A DNA stretch of 64,000 nt from JAOAGA01 sp964540515. Lineage in GTDB: Bacteria; CALINM01. The translations under genes were made by a program, and so were the position numbers. The stretch is from contig CAZIMS010000006.1 of assembly GCA_964540515.1 (NCBI GenBank), positions 62,001 through 126,000 of the forward strand, read 5' to 3'. The notes beneath the pieces were generated by a model. It worked only from the letters and a program-made list of their open reading frames with translations. It did not search any database and had not been told where the DNA came from. The number at the start of each line of letters is the position of its first letter. The stretch's first letter is position 1. This document shows positions 26,492-34,727 of the stretch, in pieces.

Positions 26492-27064
26492 TTACTCTCC
26501 TGTATCTATTATTCCTCTAATTTTTGGTTTTTCGCTAATCTCTTCTCTAATTATATCAAGTATATCAACGGGGTTTTCTTTATTATAAAAATCAGGCACA
26601 TAGCTTGTCTTAGCAAATGACTGACTACCTAAAGAAATTCTTAACCCAAAATAGGATAAAAACCAAACACATATATTGTTTACAATGATTATAAAAAAAC
26701 TGTGGAAGGCAAAACCACTTACACCACACTTTTCACAGCCTCCCGGTGGACAGGTTAAAGCATCGTATAAAACATATCCAGAACTTATAAGCAAGATGAT
26801 TGAAAATATAAGTTTTGCCTTGTGGGCAAAATGCCAGTTAACATACATCTTGTTAATTTCAGATACACCGCTTAATGTGGCTGGTATTGAGAGAATAAAT
26901 ATAAAAAATTGTGTAAAATGCCTTATAAAAGCCCAGTCAAAGGCCCTTACGCCAAAAATATACATCTTATAAGCTTCAAAAATGTGAACTATAGCAGAAA
27001 CAACAGAAAATGCCACAACAGAATGTACAATCATTGAATGGAAATGAAATTTCTTGTATTCCAT
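26492..27064 (-). CDS. Four-helix membrane protein rich in histidine, possible heme b protein
   Basis: 190 residues. Four hydrophobic helices at about 11-32, 47-68, 82-103 and 119-142 carry histidines at or near their ends: H14 and H27, H49, H78/H81 and H121. A Cys-rich loop (CPPGGCEKCG, 105-114) joins helices 3 and 4. The layout resembles di-heme cytochrome b/DUF2231-type proteins, but I cannot name a family. First gene of a unit with an acyl-CoA dehydrogenase and a DUF2231-like protein. AGGAG precedes the ATG by six bases. The 264 bases upstream hold only AT-rich sequence and the inverted repeat at 27301-27330. Confidence 0.7.
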   Translation of the reverse strand: MEYKKFHFHSMIVHSVVAFSVVSAIVHIFEAYKMYIFGVRAFDWAFIRHFTQFFIFILSIPATLSGVSEINKMYVNWHFAHKAKLIFSIILLISSGYVLYDALTCPPGGCEKCGVSGFAFHSFFIIIVNNICVWFLSYFGLRISLGSQSFAKTSYVPDFYNKENPVDILDIIREEISEKPKIRGIIDTGE

Positions 27065-27300
27065 AATAACTCCTGCAGTAAACTAAGAGAGTTATAATAG
27101 AAAAGTTTTTTTTTTAATTCCAGTAGATTTTTTTCACAATCTTGTTAGTATTTACAAAGGAAGAATTAAGAGAACTTATTACTTTTTTTTAAAAATTTTT
27201 ATTTAAAAAGCCAAGAATAGACCGAAAATCAGAGATTTTTATAGTATCATAAAAAAATTTTTCATATTTTTAACACCCAGTTCGATATAAATAGGGACAA

Positions 27301-27330
27301 GATATTAAAATATTTATCTTTTTTAATATC
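27301..27330 (-). terminator. AT-rich inverted repeat at the end of the HMG-CoA lyase gene
   Basis: Perfect ten-base arms GATATTAAAA (27301-27310) and TTTTAATATC (27321-27330) with a ten-base loop. It overlaps the stop codon of the last gene in the long array, a natural place for a terminator, but the stem is AT-only and no U-tract follows. Confidence 0.35.
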
Positions 27331-28237
27331 ACAGGCCTATCTTGCTTTTTTTGTAAAATAGTATTCTTGATGTAAGATTTTTATTCAAAATTCTCTCCAT
27401 AAACCTCGATGCCTCAACAACTTTATCCAAATCAATCCCCGTTTTTATACCCATTCTCTCAAAGAGATATACAACTTCCTCAGTAGGCAAATTCCCAGCT
27501 GCCCCTGGTGCGTTAGGACAGCCTCCTAAGCCACCTGACGAAGTTTCAAACTTTCTTATACCCATCTCAAAACCCTTGTATACACAAGCACTGGCAATAC
27601 CCAAGGTATTGTGAATATGAAGAGAAAAATTTCTAATATCGTATTTCTCTGAAAGATGCCCTAAAAGTAACTGAATCTCCAAAGGAGTTGTTACACCCAT
27701 TGTATCGCATATTACAACATCACTAATACCCATAGAAAAAAGATGTGCCACAACATACTCAACCTTATTTGGTGTTATCTTACCCTCATAGGGGCACTCA
27801 AAACATGTAGATACGCTTGCCTTTACTGGTATATTATAAAAATCACATTCCTTTTTAATATCGGAGATATTTCTTAAGCTTTCTTTTATAGAGGCATTTA
27901 AATTTTTTTTATTGAAACTCTCTGATGTTGCTATAAAAACTACTGCTTTATCTAACTCGGTTTTTAAAGCCCTTTTAAGCCCACTTAAATTAGGGATTAG
28001 AGCAGAATAAACAACACCTTCATGTTTTTTTAGACTATTTAAGACAACCTCTGCGTCTGAAAGCTGAGGTATTACTTTGGAACTGACAAAAGAGGTTATC
28101 TCAAACTCTTTTATCCCAGCACTAATAAGAAGATTTATAAAAGTTATTTTATCTTTTGTGGGCACAAAAAAACATTCATTCTGAAGACCATCTCTGGGCC
28201 CCACCTCAACTATTGAAATATCTTCTCTCTTTTTCAT
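27329..28237 (-). CDS. mvaB: Hydroxymethylglutaryl-CoA lyase
   Basis: 302-residue TIM-barrel lyase splitting 3-hydroxy-3-methylglutaryl-CoA into acetyl-CoA and acetoacetate, the last step of leucine breakdown. EVGPRDGLQNE (11-21) holds the metal-binding Asp and catalytic Arg, SLHIHNTLG the metal histidines, and GLGGCPNAPGAAGN the catalytic cysteine loop. Two bases downstream of an enoyl-CoA hydratase that may be the methylglutaconyl-CoA hydratase supplying its substrate. Methylcrotonyl-CoA carboxylase genes are not in the window. Last gene of the MerR-led array. Confidence 0.94.
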   Translation of the reverse strand: MKKREDISIVEVGPRDGLQNECFFVPTKDKITFINLLISAGIKEFEITSFVSSKVIPQLSDAEVVLNSLKKHEGVVYSALIPNLSGLKRALKTELDKAVVFIATSESFNKKNLNASIKESLRNISDIKKECDFYNIPVKASVSTCFECPYEGKITPNKVEYVVAHLFSMGISDVVICDTMGVTTPLEIQLLLGHLSEKYDIRNFSLHIHNTLGIASACVYKGFEMGIRKFETSSGGLGGCPNAPGAAGNLPTEEVVYLFERMGIKTGIDLDKVVEASRFMERILNKNLTSRILFYKKSKIGL

Positions 28238-28239
28238 AT

Positions 28240-29028
28240 TTATTCCACAAATTTAGCTTTTCTTTTCTCAAGAAATGCCATGATACCTTCTTGCCCTTCT
28301 TCAGAGACCCTTACTTTAGCAATAACCTTAGGAGCCATCTCTCTTCTCTTTACCATATCATTCTCAAGCTGATATGACAAAAGTTTTTTTGTCTCTTCAA
28401 TAGCTTTTGGCCCAACAGAGAGTATCTGCTTTTGTAGGGATAACAGTCTATCATCCATGGCTTTTTCGTCTTCTTCAACATAGTTTACCAAACCCATCTC
28501 TTTTGCTGCTTTAGAATCAAAAAAGCCACCGGTTATACAAAACTCCCTTAAAGCAGGGTAATTTAATTTTCTTACAAGGTACGAAGAAATCACAGCAGGA
28601 ACTAAACCTAACTTAACTTCTGTAAAACCAAATTTTGTATCTTTATGAGAGATAACAATATCAGAAGAGGCAAGAATGCCTGTCCCACCTCCAAATACAC
28701 CACCGTGGACACAAGAGATTACAGGCTTACTACAGGTATAAATGGCATAAAACATACCATCAAGCCCCATTGCATCCCTTACGTTTTCTTCCTCCGTATA
28801 ATCTTTCATCTTTTTCATCCAGTTTAAATCAGCACCAGCACAAAAGGATTTTCCATTTCCTCTTATTACCACTAACCTTTCTACTCTATTATTTATTTTC
28901 CCAAAGGCATCCGTTATCTCAGCTATCATATCTTCATTAAAGGCGTTGTGAAGGTCAGGTCTATTTAGTTTTAATGTTAAAGTTTTGCCGTCTGTTTCAA
29001 TCTGTATATGTTGATATTCAGGAAACAT
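28240..29028 (-). CDS. Enoyl-CoA hydratase/isomerase family protein, possibly methylglutaconyl-CoA hydratase
   Basis: 262-residue crotonase-fold enzyme. Oxyanion-hole segments are GNGKSFCAGADLNWM and CVHGGVFGGGTGI; the first catalytic Glu position falls in FGFTEVKLGLVPA. The DLNWM sequence and the HMG-CoA lyase directly downstream favour a role in leucine degradation (LiuC-like), adding water to 3-methylglutaconyl-CoA. General enoyl-CoA hydratase activity cannot be excluded. Four bases separate it from the MeaB gene. Confidence 0.88.
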   Translation of the reverse strand: MFPEYQHIQIETDGKTLTLKLNRPDLHNAFNEDMIAEITDAFGKINNRVERLVVIRGNGKSFCAGADLNWMKKMKDYTEEENVRDAMGLDGMFYAIYTCSKPVISCVHGGVFGGGTGILASSDIVISHKDTKFGFTEVKLGLVPAVISSYLVRKLNYPALREFCITGGFFDSKAAKEMGLVNYVEEDEKAMDDRLLSLQKQILSVGPKAIEETKKLLSYQLENDMVKRREMAPKVIAKVRVSEEGQEGIMAFLEKRKAKFVE

Positions 29029-29032
29029 CTTT

Positions 29033-29998
29033 TTATCCTCCTTTTTTAGTAAGAGATTTTATCGTAACCATCTCCTCAAGCACATTAAAGGTTAAGGTAT
29101 AGGGATCAACTTTCCTGCTTTCTAAATCATCTTTCCAATCTGGCCACCTCTCATCGGATAATATTCTATCTTTAAGTCTCTTTCCCAGCTCGCTCATGAG
29201 CACCTTTTCAAACATCTTTTTTGCCCTTTTCCCAAAAAATTTGTAGAAAAGATTATTTTCTTCTAAATATCTTCTATGACTTTCTATTTTCTCTACCAGT
29301 TCATCAATACCTATCCCATTATTAGCCTGTACTTTTAAGACTGGAGGTCTAAATCTGCCTTCCCAGCTTATCATATCAAGCATCCCAACAATCTCTCTTA
29401 ATGCCCTATCTGAGCCTTCTCTATCTGCCTTATTTATTACAAAAATATTCCCAATCTCCATAACTCCTGCTTTTATAGCCTGTACATCATCACCTAACCC
29501 AGGGACAGTAACTAATATGGATGTATGTGCCAAGTCAACTACTTCAACCTCATCCTGCCCAACTCCTACAGTCTCAAGAATTATTATATCCTTACCCATG
29601 GCATCCATAACCAGACAGATCTCTTCTGTTGAAGCCGTTAATCCTCCCAAATGTCCTCTACTAGCAAGGCTTCTTATAAACACTTCAGGGTCACTACTAT
29701 GCCTTTGCATTCTTATTCTATCGCCAAGGATAGCACCGCCAGTAAAAGGGCTAGAAGGATCAACAGCTATAACACCGATCTTTTTGCCTTCCCTTCTAAA
29801 AGCTGCTATTAACTGGTCAACTAAGGTGCTTTTTCCTGCTCCTGGAGGTCCTGTAATACCAATTATGTATGACTTGCCTGTATACTGATATAGTTTTTTT
29901 AACTCAACCCTTCCTTCTTCAACTTCATCATCAAGAAGCCTCATTAATCTTGCTGCTGCCCTTATATCATTTTGTAAAACCCTCTCAGCCAAAGACAT
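29033..29998 (-). CDS. meaB: Methylmalonyl-CoA mutase-associated GTPase (MeaB/ArgK)
   Basis: 321-residue G3E GTPase that protects methylmalonyl-CoA mutase and controls cobalamin loading. Walker A is GPPGAGKST, Walker B region VDPSSPFTGGAILGDR, and switch regions contain ETVGVGQDEVEV. I chose ATG 29998 because AGGTGG lies six bases upstream and the product starts MSLAERVLQND as in homologues. A longer frame to 30079 would overlap the DUF169 gene by 71 bases and adds an unconserved lead. It belongs with the split mutase genes 2 kb upstream. Confidence 0.92.
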   Translation of the reverse strand: MSLAERVLQNDIRAAARLMRLLDDEVEEGRVELKKLYQYTGKSYIIGITGPPGAGKSTLVDQLIAAFRREGKKIGVIAVDPSSPFTGGAILGDRIRMQRHSSDPEVFIRSLASRGHLGGLTASTEEICLVMDAMGKDIIILETVGVGQDEVEVVDLAHTSILVTVPGLGDDVQAIKAGVMEIGNIFVINKADREGSDRALREIVGMLDMISWEGRFRPPVLKVQANNGIGIDELVEKIESHRRYLEENNLFYKFFGKRAKKMFEKVLMSELGKRLKDRILSDERWPDWKDDLESRKVDPYTLTFNVLEEMVTIKSLTKKGG

Positions 29999-30008
29999 TA
30001 CATACCAC

Positions 30009-30791
30009 CTATCTCTTTTTTCTTTCTTCATCCCAGATCTTTTCCATCTCCATATAAAGGGGAGGAAACTCTGGTTCATATCTTAAGAATGAAGGTATTG
30101 GATAACGAGTACCACCTTTATGAGTGCCCTCTAAACCCTCTATTACTAACTCCACCTTAGATTTTGGTATTGTAAATACCATCTCCCAGTCTTGGGTTTG
30201 ACCAAATAATCTGTCACCATAACAAGGTAAAATTACCTGACAGTCATCATCTTTTAATGTTCTTATAATTATATCAGCACAATCTATTCTGCCATTAATT
30301 TGTGATGTAAGTCCACCACCAGTAGAGTAGAGTCTACCATTTAAAAGTCTAAGAACCTGTGCTGAGTTACCATAAAATACATATAATTGAGGATCAAAGG
30401 TTTCTTTTCCAATAGGTGCCATTAAGATTGTCTTTATCTCTTCAAAAGAAAATTTAGGAACGGAAGCTTCGCTTTTTTTACCTGCTTCTTTATCCTTTGT
30501 ATATAATCCCACACAAATTGTTCCTTCTTCATAATAATCAATTGAAGGCTCCAATCCAAAGGCAAGCTTAGCTGGTGGACATGATATATCCTCCCTTTGA
30601 AGTGCCAAGCCCCAACCATACCTCCTTGCTATTGCAAAGGCTTGACAGATAGCCATCTTCTTGCCCAGATCTTTCAAGGGTCTTTTTAACTTCGGTGGTA
30701 TATCCTCAATATTGGAAACAGCAACAGCCAAAGGAAAATAAGTGGGTCTTACATAGGTATCTAAAGCTTTAGCTAACTCAACTGAGCTCAT
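30009..30791 (-). CDS. DUF169 family protein
   Basis: 260 residues, soluble, with the features I associate with DUF169 (COG2043): an N-terminal LRPTYFPLAV-like strand, a Cys in MAICQAFAIARRYGW, a second Cys in DISCPPAKLAFGL, and FYGNSAQVLRLLNG near the middle. No characterised activity is known to me. It sits ten bases from both an acyl-CoA dehydrogenase and meaB, inside the mutase section of the array, so a part in acyl-CoA or cobalamin chemistry is possible. Confidence 0.75.
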   Translation of the reverse strand: MSSVELAKALDTYVRPTYFPLAVAVSNIEDIPPKLKRPLKDLGKKMAICQAFAIARRYGWGLALQREDISCPPAKLAFGLEPSIDYYEEGTICVGLYTKDKEAGKKSEASVPKFSFEEIKTILMAPIGKETFDPQLYVFYGNSAQVLRLLNGRLYSTGGGLTSQINGRIDCADIIIRTLKDDDCQVILPCYGDRLFGQTQDWEMVFTIPKSKVELVIEGLEGTHKGGTRYPIPSFLRYEPEFPPLYMEMEKIWDEERKKR

Positions 30792-30801
30792 ATATCACTC
30801 C

Positions 30802-31968
30802 TTAAATTACTCTACCTAATCCTAAATGTCTTGCTATTACGATTCTCTGTATTTCTGATGTACCTTCTCCAACCTCTAATAATCTCTGGTCTCTATAAAA
30901 TCTCTCAATGGGATATTCTTTCATTAACCCATAACCACCGTGGATCTGCTGAGCATGCCAGACAACTGTTCTCATAACTTCTGAACAATAAAGCTTTGCC
31001 ATAGCAGCTTCTTTGCCAAAGGGCCTTTTGTTATCAGCTAACCAACAGGCTTTGTATAAGAGGTGTCTTGCAGCCTCAATTAATGTAGCACAATCGGCAA
31101 GTTTAAAAGCATTTACCTGAAACTCACCCACTGCCTTACCAAATTGTACTCTTTCCTTTGAATATTTAAGCCCTAACTCAAAGGCTCCTTGAGCTCCCCC
31201 TAATCCCATTGCCGCTATAGAAAGCCTGCCACCATCTAAGGTTTTTAACATCTGTTTGAAACCATCTCCCTTTCTTCCAAGCAAATTTTCTTTAGGAACT
31301 CTACAGTCTGTAAAATATAGTTCGGCTGTGTTACTTGCACGCCAGACCATTTTTTTATGCATTGCTCTTTTCTCAAGTCCTTTAGCATCTGCTGGGACAA
31401 GAATACAGCTCATCTCCGGTTTCCCGTCAGATAGTGTTCCTGTTCTCGCCTGAACGACAATAACACCTGTCAGGTCATTTGCACCATTAGTAATAAATAT
31501 CTTACTGCCATTAATTACCCATTCATTACCATCTAAAACTGCTGTTGTCTTTGAATTTCCAGCATCGGAGCCTGCATTGGGTTCAGTTAATGCAAAGGCT
31601 GCAAGCATCTCCCCAGAACAAAGTTTTGGTAACCAATATTTTTTTTGTTCTTCATTACCAAAATAATAAATTGGCGAGATACCAAGAGAATTTCCTGCAG
31701 CAATTGTTGCTGCCTGAGAGGCATCAACTCTTGCTAACTCTTCAACGACGATTATATATGATAGATAATCGAGCCCCTGCCCACCATACTCTTCTGGAAC
31801 TATGGTTCCAAAAAATCCCATATCTGCCATTTTTTTGGTTAACTCATAGGAAAACTCTTCTTTCTCGTCTAAATCACCAGCAATGGGGGCAATCTCTTTT
31901 TCTGCAAAGCTTCTTACTGTTTTTCTTAGTTGTTCCTGTTCTGATGTTAAATCATAACAAATAGCCAT
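30802..31968 (-). CDS. Acyl-CoA dehydrogenase
   Basis: 388-residue FAD enzyme. Family motifs: FALTEPNAGSDAGN, IFITNGANDL, HGGYGLMKEYPIERFYRD and the C-terminal GEGTSEIQRIVIARHLGL, whose Glu occupies the catalytic-base position of the short/medium-chain type. Ten bases downstream is the DUF169 gene; 19 bases upstream is the mutase small subunit, a setting that suggests a branched or odd-chain acyl-CoA substrate. It passes electrons to EtfAB encoded in the same array. Confidence 0.93.
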   Translation of the reverse strand: MAICYDLTSEQEQLRKTVRSFAEKEIAPIAGDLDEKEEFSYELTKKMADMGFFGTIVPEEYGGQGLDYLSYIIVVEELARVDASQAATIAAGNSLGISPIYYFGNEEQKKYWLPKLCSGEMLAAFALTEPNAGSDAGNSKTTAVLDGNEWVINGSKIFITNGANDLTGVIVVQARTGTLSDGKPEMSCILVPADAKGLEKRAMHKKMVWRASNTAELYFTDCRVPKENLLGRKGDGFKQMLKTLDGGRLSIAAMGLGGAQGAFELGLKYSKERVQFGKAVGEFQVNAFKLADCATLIEAARHLLYKACWLADNKRPFGKEAAMAKLYCSEVMRTVVWHAQQIHGGYGLMKEYPIERFYRDQRLLEVGEGTSEIQRIVIARHLGLGRVI

Positions 31969-31987
31969 GAACTTCCCTCCCTTTATG

Positions 31988-32383
31988 TTACAGCGGTTTT
32001 ATATTTTTATTTGCCCAGTCTATTATTGTCTCTAAAGGTGTGCCTGGAAGAAACAACTCGGAAACACCAATTGATTTCAGATACTTAACATCATCCTCTG
32101 GTATTATACCACCTCCAAATACAACAATCTCCTCTGCCTTTTTTTCTTTTAACAACTCTAATACTTTACTAAATAGATAGTTATGGGCACCAGATAGTAC
32201 GCTCATTCCTATAGCATCTACATCTTCCTGTAAAGCTATATTAACTACATCTTCTGGTGTCTGATGGAGCCCTGTATAAATAACCTCAAAACCAGCATCT
32301 CTTAAAGCCCTTGATACAATCTTTACACCCCTATCGTGACCATCTAAACCAGCTTTTGCCATTAATATCCTCACTTTACGCAT
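31988..32383 (-). CDS. mcmA2: Methylmalonyl-CoA mutase, small (cobalamin-binding) subunit
   Basis: 131-residue B12-binding domain that would dock with the large subunit. The cobalamin motif DxHxxG is D14-G-H16-D-R-G19, with SVLSGAH as the second contact segment and a third near GGGIIPEDD. A stand-alone B12 subunit plus a separate catalytic subunit is the archaeal/thermophile arrangement. Two purine-rich ribosome sites (GGGAGG and AAAGG) precede the ATG. Acts with mcmA1, meaB and the adenosyltransferase in the same array. Confidence 0.95.
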   Translation of the reverse strand: MRKVRILMAKAGLDGHDRGVKIVSRALRDAGFEVIYTGLHQTPEDVVNIALQEDVDAIGMSVLSGAHNYLFSKVLELLKEKKAEEIVVFGGGIIPEDDVKYLKSIGVSELFLPGTPLETIIDWANKNIKPL

Positions 32384-32469
32384 ACCTTTAAATACCTCCC
32401 AACTTTATATATTAAAACACCTCTTAGCTACTGCTTATTCTCTATCAACTTGTGAGCTTCAAGAAATAA

Positions 32470-34143
32470 TTAAAACATGGCTGGCTCTTTATATTCTCCA
32501 AAAACTTCTTTTAAAGTATCCACAATCTCACCTATTGTTGCATAGGCCTTTACAGCCTGATAAATGTAGGGGATTATGTTGTCCTTTCCTGTTGCTGCCT
32601 TTTTAAGCTCCCTTAAGGCATTTTCCCATGTCTTTTTATCACGAGTCCTTCTAACCTCTTGGGTTCTTGCAATCTGTTTTTTCTCAACTTCATCATCTAT
32701 CTTTAGCAAAGGTATAGGGATATCTTCCTGCATCTGATATTTATTAACCCCTACAATTGTTTTCTCGCCCTTTTCCACTGCCTGTTGATACCAGTATGCA
32801 TGGTCCATAATCTCTCTCTGAGGATAACCATGCTCTATAGCCTTAACCATACCGCCCAAAGCATCTATCTTTCTAAAGTACTCATAGGCTCCTTTTTCCA
32901 TCTCCATGGTAAGCTTCTCAACAAAATAAGACCCTCCTAAAGGATCTATAGTATTTATCACTCCTGACTCTTCAGCAATTATCTGTTGTGTTCTTAAGGC
33001 AACAGTAACAGCTAATTCAGTAGGTAATGCAAGAGTCTCATCCATAGAGTTTGTATGTAATGATTGTGTCCCACCTAAAACGGCAGAAAGAGCCTGAATT
33101 GTTACCCTTACAATATTATTAAGTGGTTGTTGAGCAGTTAGACTACATCCTGCAGTCTGGGTATGAAACCTAAGCATCCAGCTTCTCGGATCTTTAGCCT
33201 TAAAAGTCTCTCTCATCTCCTTTGCCCAGATTCTTCTTGCAGACCTATATTTTGCGATCTCTTCAAAAAAGTCGTTATGGGCATTGAAGAAGAATGAAAG
33301 CCTTGGGGCAAAGTCATCAACATTTAAGCCTGCTTCAATACCAGCTTCTACATAGGTCAACCCATCTTTCAAAGTAAATGCAAGCTCCTGTAAAGCCGAA
33401 GAGCCTGCTTCTCTGATATGATAACCAGATATGGATATGGTATTCCATTTTGGCACATGTTTGGAGCAGAAGGCAAAAATATCAGTAATTAATCTCAAAG
33501 ATGGCTTGGGAGGAAACAACCAAGACTTCTGAGCAATATACTCTTTCAATATATCATTTTGAATAGTACCGCCGATCTTATCCCACGATACACCTTGTTT
33601 TTCAGCTACAGCCATATACATACACAAAAGAATTGAGGCAGGTCCATTAATTGTCATTGAGGTCGTTACTTCATCAAGGGGTATCCCATCAAAAAGTATC
33701 TCCATATCGGCCAAAGAGTCTATAGCAACACCACATTTTCCAACCTCTCCCCTTGCCCTTGGACTATCTGAATCTACACCCATAAGAGTTGGCATGTGAA
33801 AGGCCACAGAAAGACCTGTTTGTCCCTGACTTAAAAGATATTTATACCTTCCATTAGTATCTTCCGCTGTACCAAAACCAGAAAACTGCCTCATTGTCCA
33901 TATTTTGCCTCTATACATCGTTGGCTGAACACCACGGGTATAAGGATAGTCACCAGGGAATCCCAAATCTCTTAAATAATCAAGGTCTTCTAAATCAACA
34001 GGGGTATATAATCTGTTGATCTCTTCGTTTGAGAGAGTTGTGAACTTTTCTTTGCTTTCAGGATTTTTTTTGAGATGTCTATCAAGTGTCTCTTTCATCC
34101 ATAACTCAAAGCTATCTTTAATCCTACCATTCATAAAACTCAC
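32470..34143 (-). CDS. mcmA1: Methylmalonyl-CoA mutase, large (catalytic) subunit
   Basis: 557-residue TIM-barrel subunit interconverting methylmalonyl-CoA and succinyl-CoA. Y77 in QPTMYRGK and R217 in PPKPSLRLI are present; in characterised methylmalonyl-CoA mutases the equivalent Tyr and Arg bind the substrate, whereas isobutyryl-CoA mutase has other residues there. This favours methylmalonyl specificity. Other landmarks are MRQFSGFGTAEDTN and ISISGYHIREAG. An 86-base gap with two ribosome sites separates it from the small subunit. No epimerase or propionyl-CoA carboxylase gene is in the window. Confidence 0.95.
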   Translation of the reverse strand: MSFMNGRIKDSFELWMKETLDRHLKKNPESKEKFTTLSNEEINRLYTPVDLEDLDYLRDLGFPGDYPYTRGVQPTMYRGKIWTMRQFSGFGTAEDTNGRYKYLLSQGQTGLSVAFHMPTLMGVDSDSPRARGEVGKCGVAIDSLADMEILFDGIPLDEVTTSMTINGPASILLCMYMAVAEKQGVSWDKIGGTIQNDILKEYIAQKSWLFPPKPSLRLITDIFAFCSKHVPKWNTISISGYHIREAGSSALQELAFTLKDGLTYVEAGIEAGLNVDDFAPRLSFFFNAHNDFFEEIAKYRSARRIWAKEMRETFKAKDPRSWMLRFHTQTAGCSLTAQQPLNNIVRVTIQALSAVLGGTQSLHTNSMDETLALPTELAVTVALRTQQIIAEESGVINTIDPLGGSYFVEKLTMEMEKGAYEYFRKIDALGGMVKAIEHGYPQREIMDHAYWYQQAVEKGEKTIVGVNKYQMQEDIPIPLLKIDDEVEKKQIARTQEVRRTRDKKTWENALRELKKAATGKDNIIPYIYQAVKAYATIGEIVDTLKEVFGEYKEPAMF

Positions 34144-34205
34144 TCCTTCTTTTTGTTAAAAAATTTCTAAAACATTAACTTTCATACTACCTAATCTATA
34201 ACTTT

Positions 34206-34727
34206 CTACCAATCTATCCCCTTTCTTCCCATTATTCCATACTGATTAAAGTAATGTTTAATTTCTTTAAACTCCGTAACCAAGTCGGCAATCTCGTAAA
34301 TCTTTTGAGGGGCATACCTACCTGTTAAAATTATCTCTGTATCATCCTTATTAATATTACTAATTGTTGAAACCAAATCGTCTAATGGGATAAGCCCATA
34401 ATCTAAGGCAACACAAATCTCATCGAGAATATATACCCTATACCTATTTTCCAAGAGGGATTCTTTAAAAAAATTATAACCTTTTAAGGCATACTCTTTG
34501 TCAATATCACTTGGATTGTGCTTTTCTACAAAACATTCTCTGCCAAAGGAAAAAATCTCAACATAAGGATACAAAAGTCTTATTGAGTTATGTTCTCCGT
34601 AACCACAATCCTCACTTTTCAAATACTGTATTACAAGAGTTTTTAAACAATGACCAGCAGCCCTCAGAGCTAAACCAAGTGCAGCTGTGGTCTTACCTTT
34701 TCCATTACCAGTGTATAAATGGATCAT
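34206..34727 (-). CDS. cobO: Cob(I)alamin adenosyltransferase, CobO/BtuR type
   Basis: 173-residue P-loop ATP:corrinoid adenosyltransferase that makes adenosylcobalamin, the mutase cofactor. The reversed-type Walker motif is GNGKGKTTAA (8-17), with ALGLALRAAGH after it and LDEICVALDYG as the Walker B region. It overlaps the upstream acyl-CoA dehydrogenase stop by four bases and precedes the mutase genes, so cofactor and apoenzyme are made together. No cobalamin riboswitch was seen upstream. Confidence 0.94.
   Translation of the reverse strand: MIHLYTGNGKGKTTAALGLALRAAGHCLKTLVIQYLKSEDCGYGEHNSIRLLYPYVEIFSFGRECFVEKHNPSDIDKEYALKGYNFFKESLLENRYRVYILDEICVALDYGLIPLDDLVSTISNINKDDTEIILTGRYAPQKIYEIADLVTEFKEIKHYFNQYGIMGRKGIDW

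Noticed and set aside
29999..30079. Longer start for meaB at 30079
   Set aside because: It would overlap the DUF169 gene by 71 bases and adds sequence unlike MeaB, whereas ATG 29998 has AGGTGG at good distance.
34144..34205. Possible cobalamin riboswitch near the mutase and adenosyltransferase genes
   Set aside because: Only 62 AT-rich bases are available here and no B12-box-like sequence is present.
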